From Pseudoramibacter fermentans (GTDB lineage Bacteria; Bacillota; Clostridia; Eubacteriales; Eubacteriaceae): a DNA stretch of 64,000 bases. Positions 41,089 through 49,900 of this stretch are shown in pieces. Under the pieces are notes generated by a model, which worked only from the letters and a program-made list of their open reading frames with translations, searched no databases and was not told the DNA's origin. Location: assembly GCA_009493725.1 (NCBI GenBank), contig VOGB01000005.1, forward strand, positions 536,335 through 600,334, read 5' to 3'. The first letter of the stretch is position 1; every line of letters starts with the position of its first letter. Position numbers and translations under genes: made by a program.

Positions 41089-42965
41089 CAGAGGTTCAGC
41101 CCCTTTCTCTTATCATCGATAATGGCGTCCAGCTCTGCCGCCGCAATGGCCGCATCTGGTTCGATGATCAGCTGCCCGCCGGTCATGGATTTTAAGCCTT
41201 CAGTCAGCGTTTCGACAATGACGCTGCTGCCGGTTACAAAGGGCGCCAAGCCCAAATGGAGGGGCAGCCCTAAATCCAGTGCGAAGACTCCGTCAGCCAA
41301 AGCTTGTTCTTCGAGCCACTGCGGTGCGGAGAACACCAGCGGCAGCTGTGGGATATCGACGTTCATTTCCCGGGCAATATCGCCGGCAACCAATTCCATC
41401 CGGCCAATAGCCAGACACGGGCCAAAATTCAATACCGGCGGAATGCCCAGCTGTTTACAGACGGCTTTGAGCCCCGGCCCGGCCAGCTCTGCCGCTTCGC
41501 GGGTCATCAATCCTGTGTTTTCCAGTCCGCCGCAGGTGCAGCCTGCAGACAGAACCAAAATATTCCGTTTAATGAGTTCTTTTACCAAATCGACAGTCAA
41601 AACATCGTGTCCGCCTGCTCGCAGATTCGAGCAGCCTACCACACAGGCGATCCCTTTGATTGTTCCTTCCGCGATCAATTTAATAAGCGCCTGATAATTG
41701 CCGCCGAGGAAATCCTTCAGCGTCACTTCGGTGACCCCTGTGATGGATTCGGCGTAGCCGTGGGCCTTCATCGGATTGTCACGGCCCGCGCCATGGCGGT
41801 CTTGATACGCTTTGATGGCTGTCGAAATGATGCGCCCAGTAATTTCATTGCGCTTTTCGTAGGTGTACACATCCATTTCCGCGGTGGCTTTTTTTGCCAC
41901 CGGGTCGATACACAGCTGCGGAATGTTCAGCTTTTCACAGATCGGTTCAATCCCCGGAAGCGTGCAGTTGAATTCGGACACGACCATATCGACGCACCCA
42001 GTCATTAAAACCGCTTCGCTGGTGTAATTATTGCCCGCGTGGCCGCAGAAGGCATCGCTCATGGATTTCGAACGCATCTGGAAATCTTGACCGACGCAGG
42101 TGCAGCCCACCAAACGAATGCCGCTGGCGCCGACCATCTGCGCCATCTTCTGAATTTCAGGTTTGCCCAGCGTTTCGTCTAAAGTTTCAAAGAATGCGTG
42201 CTGATGCCCTGTAACCATGATGTTAATCGCGGTCGGGTCGATCACGCGCATGCCGACCGGTTCAAAGGCGATTTCACTGCCGCCCATGATCACATCGTTG
42301 ATCAAATTGGTCAGAACCAATCCGTACACGCCGGTGCCGATTCCCATGCGCATCGCGTGGACCAGCAAATCCATCGGATCTGAATTTAAATTGGTCGAGG
42401 TTTTGATTAACGCCTGAAAGACTTCGTCCTTCGCACCGCCCGGCATGATGCCCAGCCTGCGCCAATTGTCTACCCGCATCGGATACGCAATTTTGGAGAC
42501 CAGCGTCATGTGGTCATCCACCGGTCTGTTGAGATCCGTCAGTACCGCGTCGGCGACCGCTTCGCATTTTGCCCATGAATCACCGTCCTGAATCTCAAAC
42601 TTGTCGCACAGATTGTCCAGAGCGGTTTCGTTTTTGATTTTGCCGTGCGTCTGCCCAATTTTCTTCAGCTGTTTCGCCGCGTTTTCCACAACATGCAGGT
42701 AACAGGCCGACCCTGCCGCAATCTGTCTGGTGAAATTGCGTGCCGCAATCGTGTCCGCGTCTGCACCGCAGACGCCGCGCGGCCGCGTATAAGAAAGCCG
42801 GCAGGGGCCGTTGCTGCACAATTTGCAGCACACGCCATCCAGCCCGTATCCGCATTTATTGGTTTGATACGCCATGCGTTCGTGGGCCGTTTCGCATCCT
42901 TTCAGCTCGCGAATATTCTTTTCCAATACGGGATCCGCGTCTCGACACATTTTCTTCACAGCCAT
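41088..42965 (-). CDS. acsA: Ni-Fe carbon monoxide dehydrogenase, AcsA-like (acetogen type)
   Basis: 625 residues. D- and B-cluster cysteines lie in KCGYGLDGVCCKLCSNGPC (Cys38, 46, 47, 50, 55) and GVCGADAD. C-cluster ligands are recognisable: a His in VTGHQHA, Cys280 (GCTCVGQD), Cys324 (SEFNC), Cys435 (VVGCSN), Cys466 (SAGCTCGG) and Cys507 (FGPCLAIGR). These local motifs are those of the CODH subunit of acetogen CODH/ACS rather than of CooS (GICCTG, GSCVDN). Interconverts CO and CO2 with ferredoxin. No acsB or cooC is next to it; the coupled gene is an [FeFe] hydrogenase. Confidence 0.9.
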   Translation of the reverse strand: MAVKKMCRDADPVLEKNIRELKGCETAHERMAYQTNKCGYGLDGVCCKLCSNGPCRLSYTRPRGVCGADADTIAARNFTRQIAAGSACYLHVVENAAKQLKKIGQTHGKIKNETALDNLCDKFEIQDGDSWAKCEAVADAVLTDLNRPVDDHMTLVSKIAYPMRVDNWRRLGIMPGGAKDEVFQALIKTSTNLNSDPMDLLVHAMRMGIGTGVYGLVLTNLINDVIMGGSEIAFEPVGMRVIDPTAINIMVTGHQHAFFETLDETLGKPEIQKMAQMVGASGIRLVGCTCVGQDFQMRSKSMSDAFCGHAGNNYTSEAVLMTGCVDMVVSEFNCTLPGIEPICEKLNIPQLCIDPVAKKATAEMDVYTYEKRNEITGRIISTAIKAYQDRHGAGRDNPMKAHGYAESITGVTEVTLKDFLGGNYQALIKLIAEGTIKGIACVVGCSNLRAGGHDVLTVDLVKELIKRNILVLSAGCTCGGLENTGLMTREAAELAGPGLKAVCKQLGIPPVLNFGPCLAIGRMELVAGDIAREMNVDIPQLPLVFSAPQWLEEQALADGVFALDLGLPLHLGLAPFVTGSSVIVETLTEGLKSMTGGQLIIEPDAAIAAAELDAIIDDKRKGLNL

Positions 42966-43027
42966 TCTTTTTCCTCCTACTTTGTACTGCTCCCTTTTCT
43001 TTGTCTATCTTTTGCAGTCTTATTTTT

Positions 43028-43056
43028 ATTATATTTCCCATGTTAAACATTTTCAG
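43028..43056 (-). promoter_or_regulatory. Sigma-A promoter of the CO dehydrogenase operon
   Basis: Minus strand: -35 CTGAAA (43051-43056), 17-base spacer, -10 TATAAT (43028-43033), 63 bases before the start codon. Confidence 0.65.
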
Positions 43057-43091
43057 GCAAGATCAAAACGTCTTTTGTATAAATTTGACAT

Positions 43092-43125
43092 CAAAAAAAC
43101 GCCCGAATCCGAAGATTCGAGCGTT
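43092..43125 (-). terminator. Terminator of glmS
   Basis: 12-bp stem AACGCCCGAATC/GATTCGAGCGTT with a four-base loop (TTCG on the minus strand) and a T-run after it. Confidence 0.92.
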
Positions 43126-43155
43126 GGCGTTTTAATTGATTTTTAATCTATTTAA

Positions 43156-44982
43156 TTATTCAACCGTCACCGATTTAGCCAAGTTGCGCGGCTGATCCGG
43201 GTCGAGGCCTTTGCCGACGGAGGTGTAATAACCGATCAGCTGGCAGATCACGGCGGTTTCAAAGACAGTCAAGTCGTCGGGCACGTCTGGAATCGACAGG
43301 TGGACGTTGCAGATCGTCGGGTCGTTGATTTCCTTGTCCTTTGAGATCAGAATGACAAAGGCATTCCGCGCTTTGACTTCCCGAATATTGGAAATAACCT
43401 TTTCGTAAACCCTCTGCTGGTTGGCGATGGCGATCACCGGCACGCCTTCTTCGATCAGCGAAATCGTCCCGTGCTTAAGTTCACCTGCTGCGTAGGCTTC
43501 CGCGTGAATGTACGAAATTTCCTTGAGCTTCAGCGCCCCTTCCATCGCCACGCGGTAGTCCAGACCGCGGCCGATGTAGAACGCGTCCTGGGCGTTGACC
43601 ATTCGGCTGGTCAATTCCTTGATCTGGTTTTCGTATTGCAGCACTTCTTCGATGTGGCCCGGGATAGCCTTGAGCGCCTGTACCTTTTCTCTCGCTTCGT
43701 CTTCGGTCAGGCGGCCTGTCGCAAGGCCGAGCTTAAAGCCGAGGAGGTACATCGTCGCGACCTGAACCGTGTAGGCCTTCGTCGAGGCCACCGCGATTTC
43801 CGGACCCGCGTGGGTGTAGACGACGTAATGGCTTTCTCTGGCAATCGACGATTCCTTGACGTTGACAATCGACAGCGTCCGGTCAGTGTACTGCTTCGCC
43901 AGCTTCAGCGCTTCGAAGGTGTCGATGGTTTCGCCGGACTGAGAGACGACGATGACGATAGAATTTTTGTCGATGACCGGCTGAGAATATCTGAATTCCG
44001 ACGCGATCGAAACCGTCACCGGCATTTTTAGATGATTCTGGATGAATTCCGCGCCGACCATACCGGCGTACATCGCGGTGCCGCAAGCGACAATCGTGAC
44101 GTTTTCTGCGCCTTTGAAGAAGTCGTCCGGCACCTGATCACCGGAGAAATCCGGTAAATCGTTCTTAATTCTCGGCGTGATGGTCCGCGTAATCGCGGCC
44201 GGCTGTTCGTGGATTTCCTTGATCATAAAGTGCGGGTAGCCGTCCTTTTCCGCCGCCGTCAGGTCCCAGTCCACCGTCATGATTTCCGGCGTCACCGGGT
44301 GGCCTTCGAGATCCTCGAGGGCAATGCCTTCCGGCGAGAGGGATGCGATCGTGTATTCCGGTACGACGAAATAGCGGTTGGTGTGTTCGATAAAGGCCGT
44401 AACGTCTGAGGCGATAAACGCGCCGATTTCTGGATCGTAGGACGCGACCATTGGGCTGACGTTGCGCACCGCGTAGATTTCCCCCGGATGATCTTCGAAC
44501 AAAATGCCAAAGGCGAAAGAGCCCTTGATTTCAGCGACGGCTTTGCGAATCGTTTCCTTCGGATCGTGGGTTTCTTCGTAAAAATGATTGAGCAGTGCAG
44601 CCCCGACTTCTGTGTCTGTTTCGGACTGGAGCTCATCCGCCAAATTGAATTTATTGGTGATCGCCGCGTAGTTTTCAATGATGCCGTTATGAATCAGCGC
44701 GACCTTACCGACGCGGTGTGGATGGGCATTGGCAGTCGAGACACCGCCGTGAGTTGCCCAGCGCGTATGGCCGATGCCGCAGGTCGACGGGTTCACTTTG
44801 TCACAGACCGCGCGCAGGTCCTTCACCTTGCCCGCTGTCTTTCTTAGTGAAATATGCGGCTGATTTTCACGGAAATAAGCAATGCCGGCGCTGTCATAGC
44901 CGCGGTATTCCAAGCGTGAAAGGCCGTTGATCAAAACATTTTGAACCTCTAATTTTCCGGTATAACCGATAATGCCACACAT
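43156..44982 (-). CDS. glmS: Glutamine-fructose-6-phosphate aminotransferase
   Basis: 608 residues, exact family size. Starts MCGIIGYTG with the N-terminal nucleophile Cys of the glutaminase half (GHTRWATHG also present); the isomerase half has two SIS domains (VACGTAMYAGMVGAEF, VSQSGETIDT, ...SKAYTVQV) and ends PRNLAKSVTVE. First step toward UDP-GlcNAc for the wall. Monocistronic with own terminator; ATG 44982 follows AAAGGAAACGATT. No glmS ribozyme core was recognised in the short leader. Confidence 0.97.
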   Translation of the reverse strand: MCGIIGYTGKLEVQNVLINGLSRLEYRGYDSAGIAYFRENQPHISLRKTAGKVKDLRAVCDKVNPSTCGIGHTRWATHGGVSTANAHPHRVGKVALIHNGIIENYAAITNKFNLADELQSETDTEVGAALLNHFYEETHDPKETIRKAVAEIKGSFAFGILFEDHPGEIYAVRNVSPMVASYDPEIGAFIASDVTAFIEHTNRYFVVPEYTIASLSPEGIALEDLEGHPVTPEIMTVDWDLTAAEKDGYPHFMIKEIHEQPAAITRTITPRIKNDLPDFSGDQVPDDFFKGAENVTIVACGTAMYAGMVGAEFIQNHLKMPVTVSIASEFRYSQPVIDKNSIVIVVSQSGETIDTFEALKLAKQYTDRTLSIVNVKESSIARESHYVVYTHAGPEIAVASTKAYTVQVATMYLLGFKLGLATGRLTEDEAREKVQALKAIPGHIEEVLQYENQIKELTSRMVNAQDAFYIGRGLDYRVAMEGALKLKEISYIHAEAYAAGELKHGTISLIEEGVPVIAIANQQRVYEKVISNIREVKARNAFVILISKDKEINDPTICNVHLSIPDVPDDLTVFETAVICQLIGYYTSVGKGLDPDQPRNLAKSVTVE

Positions 44983-45112
44983 AATCGTTTCCTTTCTTGT
45001 CGCAAGATGCGAAATCTATAATTTAAACTTACAGCTTAAAAGTTGCTTTATAGTTGATTGACCATTTAATTTATTGGGATAGTTTACCACAAAAAAGGAA
45101 AAAGAAAAAGCA

Positions 45113-45565
45113 CTATCTGGTTGATTTGCCGGTCACTTCCGCGCAGCCATTTTGAAGGGTGATCGTCCCCTTCTGTGTGGCCTGAGCCTTGCCGCAGCGC
45201 GCCACACAGGTGAAGAACCAGCTGGTATCGTTGAGCTGATCGACCTCAATTGTCACCCTGCCCCGTTTTTGCGTCAGGGTTTCGCCGGTATAAGCGGCAT
45301 TCTCCTCGATCTGGCTCTTACATTGGGCGACGCCGGAGTCCAGCAGCACGAGGCACGCCTCGTGATCCCGATAACGGGCCGCCGTCTGAAGCTCCTGCCC
45401 GTGAAAGGAAAAGAGCGACAGGAGTGGCACGACGGCGAGCATCATCACCACGAGAACCAGCGGCAGCACCGTCCCCCGCTGGTTGAGCCGCCTATACCGA
45501 TTGTGTTCACGGCGTTCTGACTGTGACGCTCTGCGCGTGCTTTGGCGCGTAAATTTCTGTTTCAT
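45113..45565 (-). CDS. Type IV pilus-like minor component, membrane-anchored
   Basis: About 150 residues from Met 45565 (MKQKFTRQ); the longer frame lies inside the previous gene. A basic leader is followed by QRGTVLPLVLVVMMLAVVPLLSL, a hydrophobic N-terminal helix like that of PilX/ComGG-type minor pilins, though a canonical G-F-T-L-x-E is missing. The rest is a small globular domain. Last gene of the pilus operon. Probably helps start pilus assembly; assignment by position and layout. Confidence 0.7.
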   Translation of the reverse strand: MKQKFTRQSTRRASQSERREHNRYRRLNQRGTVLPLVLVVMMLAVVPLLSLFSFHGQELQTAARYRDHEACLVLLDSGVAQCKSQIEENAAYTGETLTQKRGRVTIEVDQLNDTSWFFTCVARCGKAQATQKGTITLQNGCAEVTGKSTR

Positions 45566-46049
45566 AAACATTGGGATCTCCAGCGTACTGCATTTTGAGT
45601 CTAAATCTGCCGTTCGGCGTATCGCCCTGCCACTCCGGCGCCAATTCAAAATCAACGACTTCCGCGTCCAGCTGACTGCGGGAGCCGTTGTCGAGGGGGA
45701 CAAAGTTATTGTAGTATTTGTCCCGATACAAGATATGTGTTTCTTGTCTCAATGTGTACAAATCATAATACAGTGGGGTTTCCATGTCCTGCACGTAGAC
45801 ATCATCCCCGTCGATGACGACGGTATCCGCCGAACGGATCGTCTTTTCGATAAACAGATGGACGTGTCTGAACTCCTGAACGTGGGAACGGGCCGATCCG
45901 GCCTTCGGTATTTTCGTCGAAATGGCGGCAAAACTCGGCAGCAGTCCGGCTGCCAAGCCGATGATGGCCAATGTCACCAAAAGCTCAATCAGCGTCATCC
46001 CGCGCTGACTCTGTATTTTCGTCTGTTTCAGCTGAAGTCGATGCCGCAT
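45507..46049 (-). CDS. Type IV pilin-like protein (prepilin, GspJ-like position)
   Basis: 180 residues. Prepilin signature QRGMTLIELLVTLAIIG with Glu at +5, then a globular domain (SADTVVIDGDDVYVQDMETPLYYDLYTL) of the kind seen in minor pseudopilins J/ComGF. Overlaps the previous gene by 65 bases, so translation is coupled. Needs a prepilin peptidase encoded elsewhere. Confidence 0.82.
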   Translation of the reverse strand: MRHRLQLKQTKIQSQRGMTLIELLVTLAIIGLAAGLLPSFAAISTKIPKAGSARSHVQEFRHVHLFIEKTIRSADTVVIDGDDVYVQDMETPLYYDLYTLRQETHILYRDKYYNNFVPLDNGSRSQLDAEVVDFELAPEWQGDTPNGRFRLKMQYAGDPNVYETEIYAPKHAQSVTVRTP

Positions 46050-46440
46050 AAATCACTTCCTGATAGGTTTCTGAACGCATGCCCTTTGGCGCGACCGTGA
46101 TGTCCACATCGTAACGGCTGCCGGTTCTTCCGGTCACGTTGAACCGATAGGTGATCCGGTCGTCCGATATGTCCTCGGCGACGTCCCGCAGCCGCGCATT
46201 GGCCGCCGCGACGTCCGGATGGTTCATCGCCGCGACAGCCGATGCCGCCCGATGATAGGCTTTAGGCAGTCCCCGTCCTTGGGCGTTGAGGCCGGCTGAC
46301 GCGTTTTTCAAAATGGCCAGATTGCCCAGCAGTGAGATCATCAGCACAGACAACAGCGCCACGATCATAATCGCAACCAAGCTGTCGACCAGCGTGATGC
46401 CACGCTGAGAGGCCATCTTTTTTCTCACGCATTTTATCAT
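45985..46440 (-). CDS. Type IV pilin-like protein (prepilin, GspI-like)
   Basis: 151 residues. Leader MIKCVRKKMASQRG, then ITLVDSLVAIMIVALLSVLMISL: the +5 residue is Asp instead of the usual Glu, as seen in some minor pilins. The soluble part has a DISDDRITYRFNVTGRTGSRYDVDI beta-rich segment (shortened here in reading) and an acidic tail. Sits 13 bases after the GspH-like gene. Confidence 0.8.
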   Translation of the reverse strand: MIKCVRKKMASQRGITLVDSLVAIMIVALLSVLMISLLGNLAILKNASAGLNAQGRGLPKAYHRAASAVAAMNHPDVAAANARLRDVAEDISDDRITYRFNVTGRTGSRYDVDITVAPKGMRSETYQEVIYAASTSAETDENTESARDDAD

Positions 46441-46453
46441 CCGCTGCCTCCCG

Positions 46454-46942
46454 TCAATCCGACAGCCGAATCCGGCCCGTGACCGGCTGAAGCACCAAAT
46501 TGCGCTTCAGCTGTCCCGGACCTCTTAATAGGATTGTTTGTCCCTTGTTAATGGTGCCCGTTGGTAAAAATTGAACGCGAATATATCTCCTTGTGTCAAT
46601 AGTTCCATTAGCGAAAGAAGCTTGCATTTTCTCAAAATACACGTATTTGGAGTAAAACTTTTCTTTCTGGTCATCCCAAGTCTTAATCTCGTACCTATTG
46701 TAGAAGATCTCCACAATGACCCCTCGATTAGCGTCCTGCATCAACGCTCGGTCCCGCGCGTCGTTGAGGGCATCCTTCAGCGCTTCACACTCCGCGTCGA
46801 AGGCTTCCCGGTTCGCCATCTGGACACCGGCCGTCCCGATGACGGCCACGCCGCCGCTCAACAGACCGATCAAAATCAGCACGACGAGCATTTCCGCCAG
46901 GGTCATGCCCCGGTTATTCTTTATCCGCGACAGACACCACAC
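46454..46942 (-). CDS. Type IV pilin-like protein (prepilin, GspH-like)
   Basis: 162 residues if started at GTG 46942, which gives a 12-residue leader (VWCLSRIKNNRG) before MTLAEMLVVLILIGLLSG; the longer frame from 46996 lies in the major-pilin gene. The soluble domain (GVIVEIFYNRYEIKTWDDQKE, NGTIDTRRYIRVQFLPTG, ILLRGPGQL) is like GspH/FimT. Overlaps the major pilin gene by ~28 bases. Confidence 0.8.
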   Translation of the reverse strand: MWCLSRIKNNRGMTLAEMLVVLILIGLLSGGVAVIGTAGVQMANREAFDAECEALKDALNDARDRALMQDANRGVIVEIFYNRYEIKTWDDQKEKFYSKYVYFEKMQASFANGTIDTRRYIRVQFLPTGTINKGQTILLRGPGQLKRNLVLQPVTGRIRLSD

Positions 46943-47306
46943 CTTCAACCTTGTCGTAGACGAAGACCTTGTCCTTTGCCTTCGCGCTGTAATCATTATC
47001 TGCTTCCTTCTTGAGGTATTTGTTGGTAATCAAAAGCTGAACGACTTCATCGTACGCGGCATTCGTATTGGATGCTGCCGTGACAGTCGGCAGCGCACCC
47101 TGATCGGCTTCGTACAGGGTGACCGCCGAGGTCACCTGCTTAGCGTTGGCCTTGTCAACCTGGGTCCTCGATCGGTTGACGATCTGCGGCACCGCGACAA
47201 TCATCACGCCGGCCAACACCCCGATGATAATCAGTGTAACCAGCATTTCCGCCAGGGTAAATCCCTTTTGATTGCTGCGCTTTTTGATTTGCTTTGATTT
47301 AGTCAT
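46914..47306 (-). CDS. Major pilin-like protein (ComGC/GspG-like)
   Basis: 130 residues. Leader MTKSKQIKKRSNQKG, cleavage site G-F, then FTLAEMLVTLIIIGVLAGVMI with Glu at +5. The C-terminal domain begins with an amphipathic helix (VDKANAKQVTSAVTLYEADQG) as in ComGC and GspG. Likely the main subunit of the pseudopilus or competence pilus. Lies between the inner-membrane platform gene and the minor pilins. Confidence 0.9.
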   Translation of the reverse strand: MTKSKQIKKRSNQKGFTLAEMLVTLIIIGVLAGVMIVAVPQIVNRSRTQVDKANAKQVTSAVTLYEADQGALPTVTAASNTNAAYDEVVQLLITNKYLKKEADNDYSAKAKDKVFVYDKVEGVVSVADKE

Positions 47307-47331
47307 CGTGTCGCCTCCTTTATTTTGAACT

Positions 47332-48426
47332 TTACATCATCGCTGCGTAGCCACCGTAAATGGTGTAGAGCAGACTGATAAACGAAATAACCACACAGCC
47401 CACCAGCACGCCGACGACGACAATCAGCGCCGGTTCCAACACGGCTGAAAACCGCGCGAACATCCGATCGTACTGTTTGCGGCAGCGTGCACCTGCCTTT
47501 TTCAGCATGGGCAGCAGCGCCCCTGATTTCTCCCCTACTTTAATCAGCCGCTCACCTCCTTTGTCGAGCAGGCCCGTCTGCGCTAGTCCCGCCGACAGCG
47601 GCTGCCCGTTGCTCGCCGCCTCGGGCAGTCCGTCGATCTGTGACTTAAAATAAGCGTTGGTGACGGGTTTTCCAGAAACAACCAATGCGGTGATCAAATC
47701 GACGCCGCTTTCCAGCGCCAGCACCAGCATATCCAAATAGGCCGCCCAAAGTTCCAGACGGCGCATCCGCCCAAACAGCGGCGATTCTAACAGCAGACGG
47801 TCCAATCCCTTTCGAAAGGCTGTCTGCTCCGGCAAAACCTGATGGAGCACCCAAAGCGCAATCAGCGCGGCCGCAAGCGCGCACAGTATATCGGCCACGG
47901 CGCCATTTAAGCTGATCAACATCCGCGTCCCCGCCGTCATCGACAGATCGAGACTGGCGAGGGTATCGATCAAGTTTGGCAGTACGCTTGTGACCAGATA
48001 ACGAACCACTGCCATCGCCATCGTCAGGACGATGGCCGGATAAATCATAATTTGAATCAATTTATTTTTCTGCCGGCTCAGCCGGTCGTAATACTTTTCC
48101 AGACGCTCCAGCACTGAAATCAGCCGGCCCGAGGTTTCCCCCACCCGCAGCGTTTCGATCATCAGCTGGGGAATGCCCAGCCCGCAATCGGCCATCGCCG
48201 CGCTGAAGGGTGCGCCTTGTTGAATCGCGCGCACCACTGATTCGATGCCTGCCTTCAAAGGCCGACGGGGCTCGCCATCCAAGAAGGTTTTTAAAGATTC
48301 GACCAAGTCGAGGCCGGAACTCATGAGCACCGCTAATTCGCCGCAAAATGCAGCCAATCCCTCGTCGTTTAATTTCCGCCGCCGCCTGTTTTGAGCGGCC
48401 TCAAAGGAAAAGGTCAACGTCTTCAT
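47332..48426 (-). CDS. Inner-membrane platform protein (GspF/PilC/ComGB-like)
   Basis: About 364 residues from Met 48426 (MKTLTFSFEAAQNRR). Two T2SSF domains: LAVLMSSGLDLVESLKTFL and later LDMLVLALESGVDLITALVVSG, each followed by hydrophobic helices (IMIYPAIVLTMAMAVVRYL; ALIVVVGVLVGCVVISFISLL). It carries pilin subunits during assembly with the ATPase. Overlaps the ATPase gene end by ~26 bases. Confidence 0.92.
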   Translation of the reverse strand: MKTLTFSFEAAQNRRRRKLNDEGLAAFCGELAVLMSSGLDLVESLKTFLDGEPRRPLKAGIESVVRAIQQGAPFSAAMADCGLGIPQLMIETLRVGETSGRLISVLERLEKYYDRLSRQKNKLIQIMIYPAIVLTMAMAVVRYLVTSVLPNLIDTLASLDLSMTAGTRMLISLNGAVADILCALAAALIALWVLHQVLPEQTAFRKGLDRLLLESPLFGRMRRLELWAAYLDMLVLALESGVDLITALVVSGKPVTNAYFKSQIDGLPEAASNGQPLSAGLAQTGLLDKGGERLIKVGEKSGALLPMLKKAGARCRKQYDRMFARFSAVLEPALIVVVGVLVGCVVISFISLLYTIYGGYAAMM

Positions 48427-49558
48427 AAGCCACACTCCCGGTTTTCAAATGAGCCACCGCGCTTTTGCGAAAAGGGCGGCTGTGCGCATTTGGCGTGTCC
48501 GCCCCTGCATCCACTAAATCAAACAGCCCGATGCGCCCGAATTTCCCTGTCTGCCGGCAGGCCGGGCAGCCTCTGCCGACGCGCAGCTTCCCCGGACGTT
48601 TCAAGTTTAAGCGCTTAGCCTGCGCCGCGTTCATCGCGACGGTTTCGCCACATTTCGGGCAGATCTTCGGAACCAGCCGCTGCGCCATCATGCCAATTAA
48701 CTGATCGTCCGCCATGTAATCCGGCACGCCAAAATCCAAAAGCCGCTCCCGGCAGCCCCAGGCGCTTCTCGCGTGGATCGTCGCAAAGCACAAGTGGCCC
48801 GTCGCCGCAGCGCGAATGGCCGCGTGGGCCGAGCGGCTGTCCCGAATCTCGCCGAGGATAATGACGTCGGGATCCTGCCTGAGCACCGCGCGGACGCCCT
48901 TTTCAAAATCCATATCCCGGACGCCGGACAGCGACACCTGAGTCACCCCGGGGATCAAAATTTCGGCCGGCTCCTCTAAGCTCACGAGGTGCACCCCTTC
49001 ACGGTTCAGACGGTTCGCAATCGAAAACAGCGTCGTCGTTTTGCCTGAGCCCGTCGGGCCGCTGATCAAAATCAAGCCTTCCCGCCGGCTGACCATCGCC
49101 GTCAGCTTCCTAATGTCCGCTGCCGTCAGCCCCAGCCGAGACAAATCCTGAATGTAATACCGGCTGTCGAGAATGCGGATCACCATGTGTTCCCCGTGCA
49201 CCGTCGGCAGCACCGAGACCCGCATCGGAATCTCGTGAAACACAAAGGCGCCGTCCTGCACCGAGCGTTTGTCGCTGATATCCATCTGCGCCAGAATTTT
49301 AATTCGCGAAATCATGCTAGTGTAGTCTTCTGACGACAAAGAAGTGTAGAAAAAGAGCGCACCATCAATCCGAAAACGTACGCGAAAAGTGTCTGACCCG
49401 ATCGGCTCAATATGGATATCAGAAGCCCGTTTATCCATCGCCGCGGTCAATAATCTCTCTGTTAATAAGACAATCCCATCGCCGTGTTTTTGATTCATGG
49501 TGCGCTCTTTGGTCGCACGATTTGTATCAGAAGAGTGCTTATTTTTAAAAAAATTCAT
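48401..49558 (-). CDS. Pilus assembly/secretion ATPase (GspE/PilB/ComGA-like)
   Basis: 385 residues, short like ComGA. RASDIHIEP at the N-terminal domain, Walker A SGPTGSGKTTTLFSIA, Asp box VHLVSLEEPAEI, Walker B PDVIILGEIRD, His box GHLCFATIHA, and a zinc tetracysteine (CPKCG...GCPACRQTG). Powers pilin assembly from the cytosolic side. First gene of the five-pilin operon; ATG 49558 follows AGAGAGTAGCTTAAC. Confidence 0.93.
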   Translation of the reverse strand: MNFFKNKHSSDTNRATKERTMNQKHGDGIVLLTERLLTAAMDKRASDIHIEPIGSDTFRVRFRIDGALFFYTSLSSEDYTSMISRIKILAQMDISDKRSVQDGAFVFHEIPMRVSVLPTVHGEHMVIRILDSRYYIQDLSRLGLTAADIRKLTAMVSRREGLILISGPTGSGKTTTLFSIANRLNREGVHLVSLEEPAEILIPGVTQVSLSGVRDMDFEKGVRAVLRQDPDVIILGEIRDSRSAHAAIRAAATGHLCFATIHARSAWGCRERLLDFGVPDYMADDQLIGMMAQRLVPKICPKCGETVAMNAAQAKRLNLKRPGKLRVGRGCPACRQTGKFGRIGLFDLVDAGADTPNAHSRPFRKSAVAHLKTGSVAYEDVDLFL

Positions 49559-49900
49559 GTTAAGCTACTCTCTTTGATTTGAAATTTTTCAGAGTATATC
49601 ACGATATTTTGATTTTTGCAATCGTTTTTAGTAAATTCTTTAAATGATTATAATTTGTATGTGCTTATAAATGTAATGTAAAAATTAACAATGAAGATTG
49701 TTTGAAAATCAATGCGACTTTTATTTAGCGCCCCACGAATAGAATGAAAATACTTTGCAAACAGACTGAACTATAATGGGATCCAGAATTGAATAATTCT
49801 CAAATGCAAGCATAACATAAACGTCAAAGAGCAGACCGTCATCGAAACGATCTGCTCTTTTTATACCATTCTTCTATATCTGTCATAAATACGGAGTCTC
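49559..49900. other. AT-rich intergenic region with a terminator
   Basis: 342 bases without a gene: promoter-like AT-rich sequence for the pilus operon, and an inverted repeat AGAGCAGACCGT/ACGATCTGCTCT at 49830-49857 followed by TTTTTAT, probably ending the Sel1 gene and working in both directions. Confidence 0.6.

Noticed and set aside
41088..42965. Hybrid cluster protein instead of CO dehydrogenase
   Set aside because: Length, the complete B/D-cluster cysteine pattern and all six C-cluster ligands agree with CODH.
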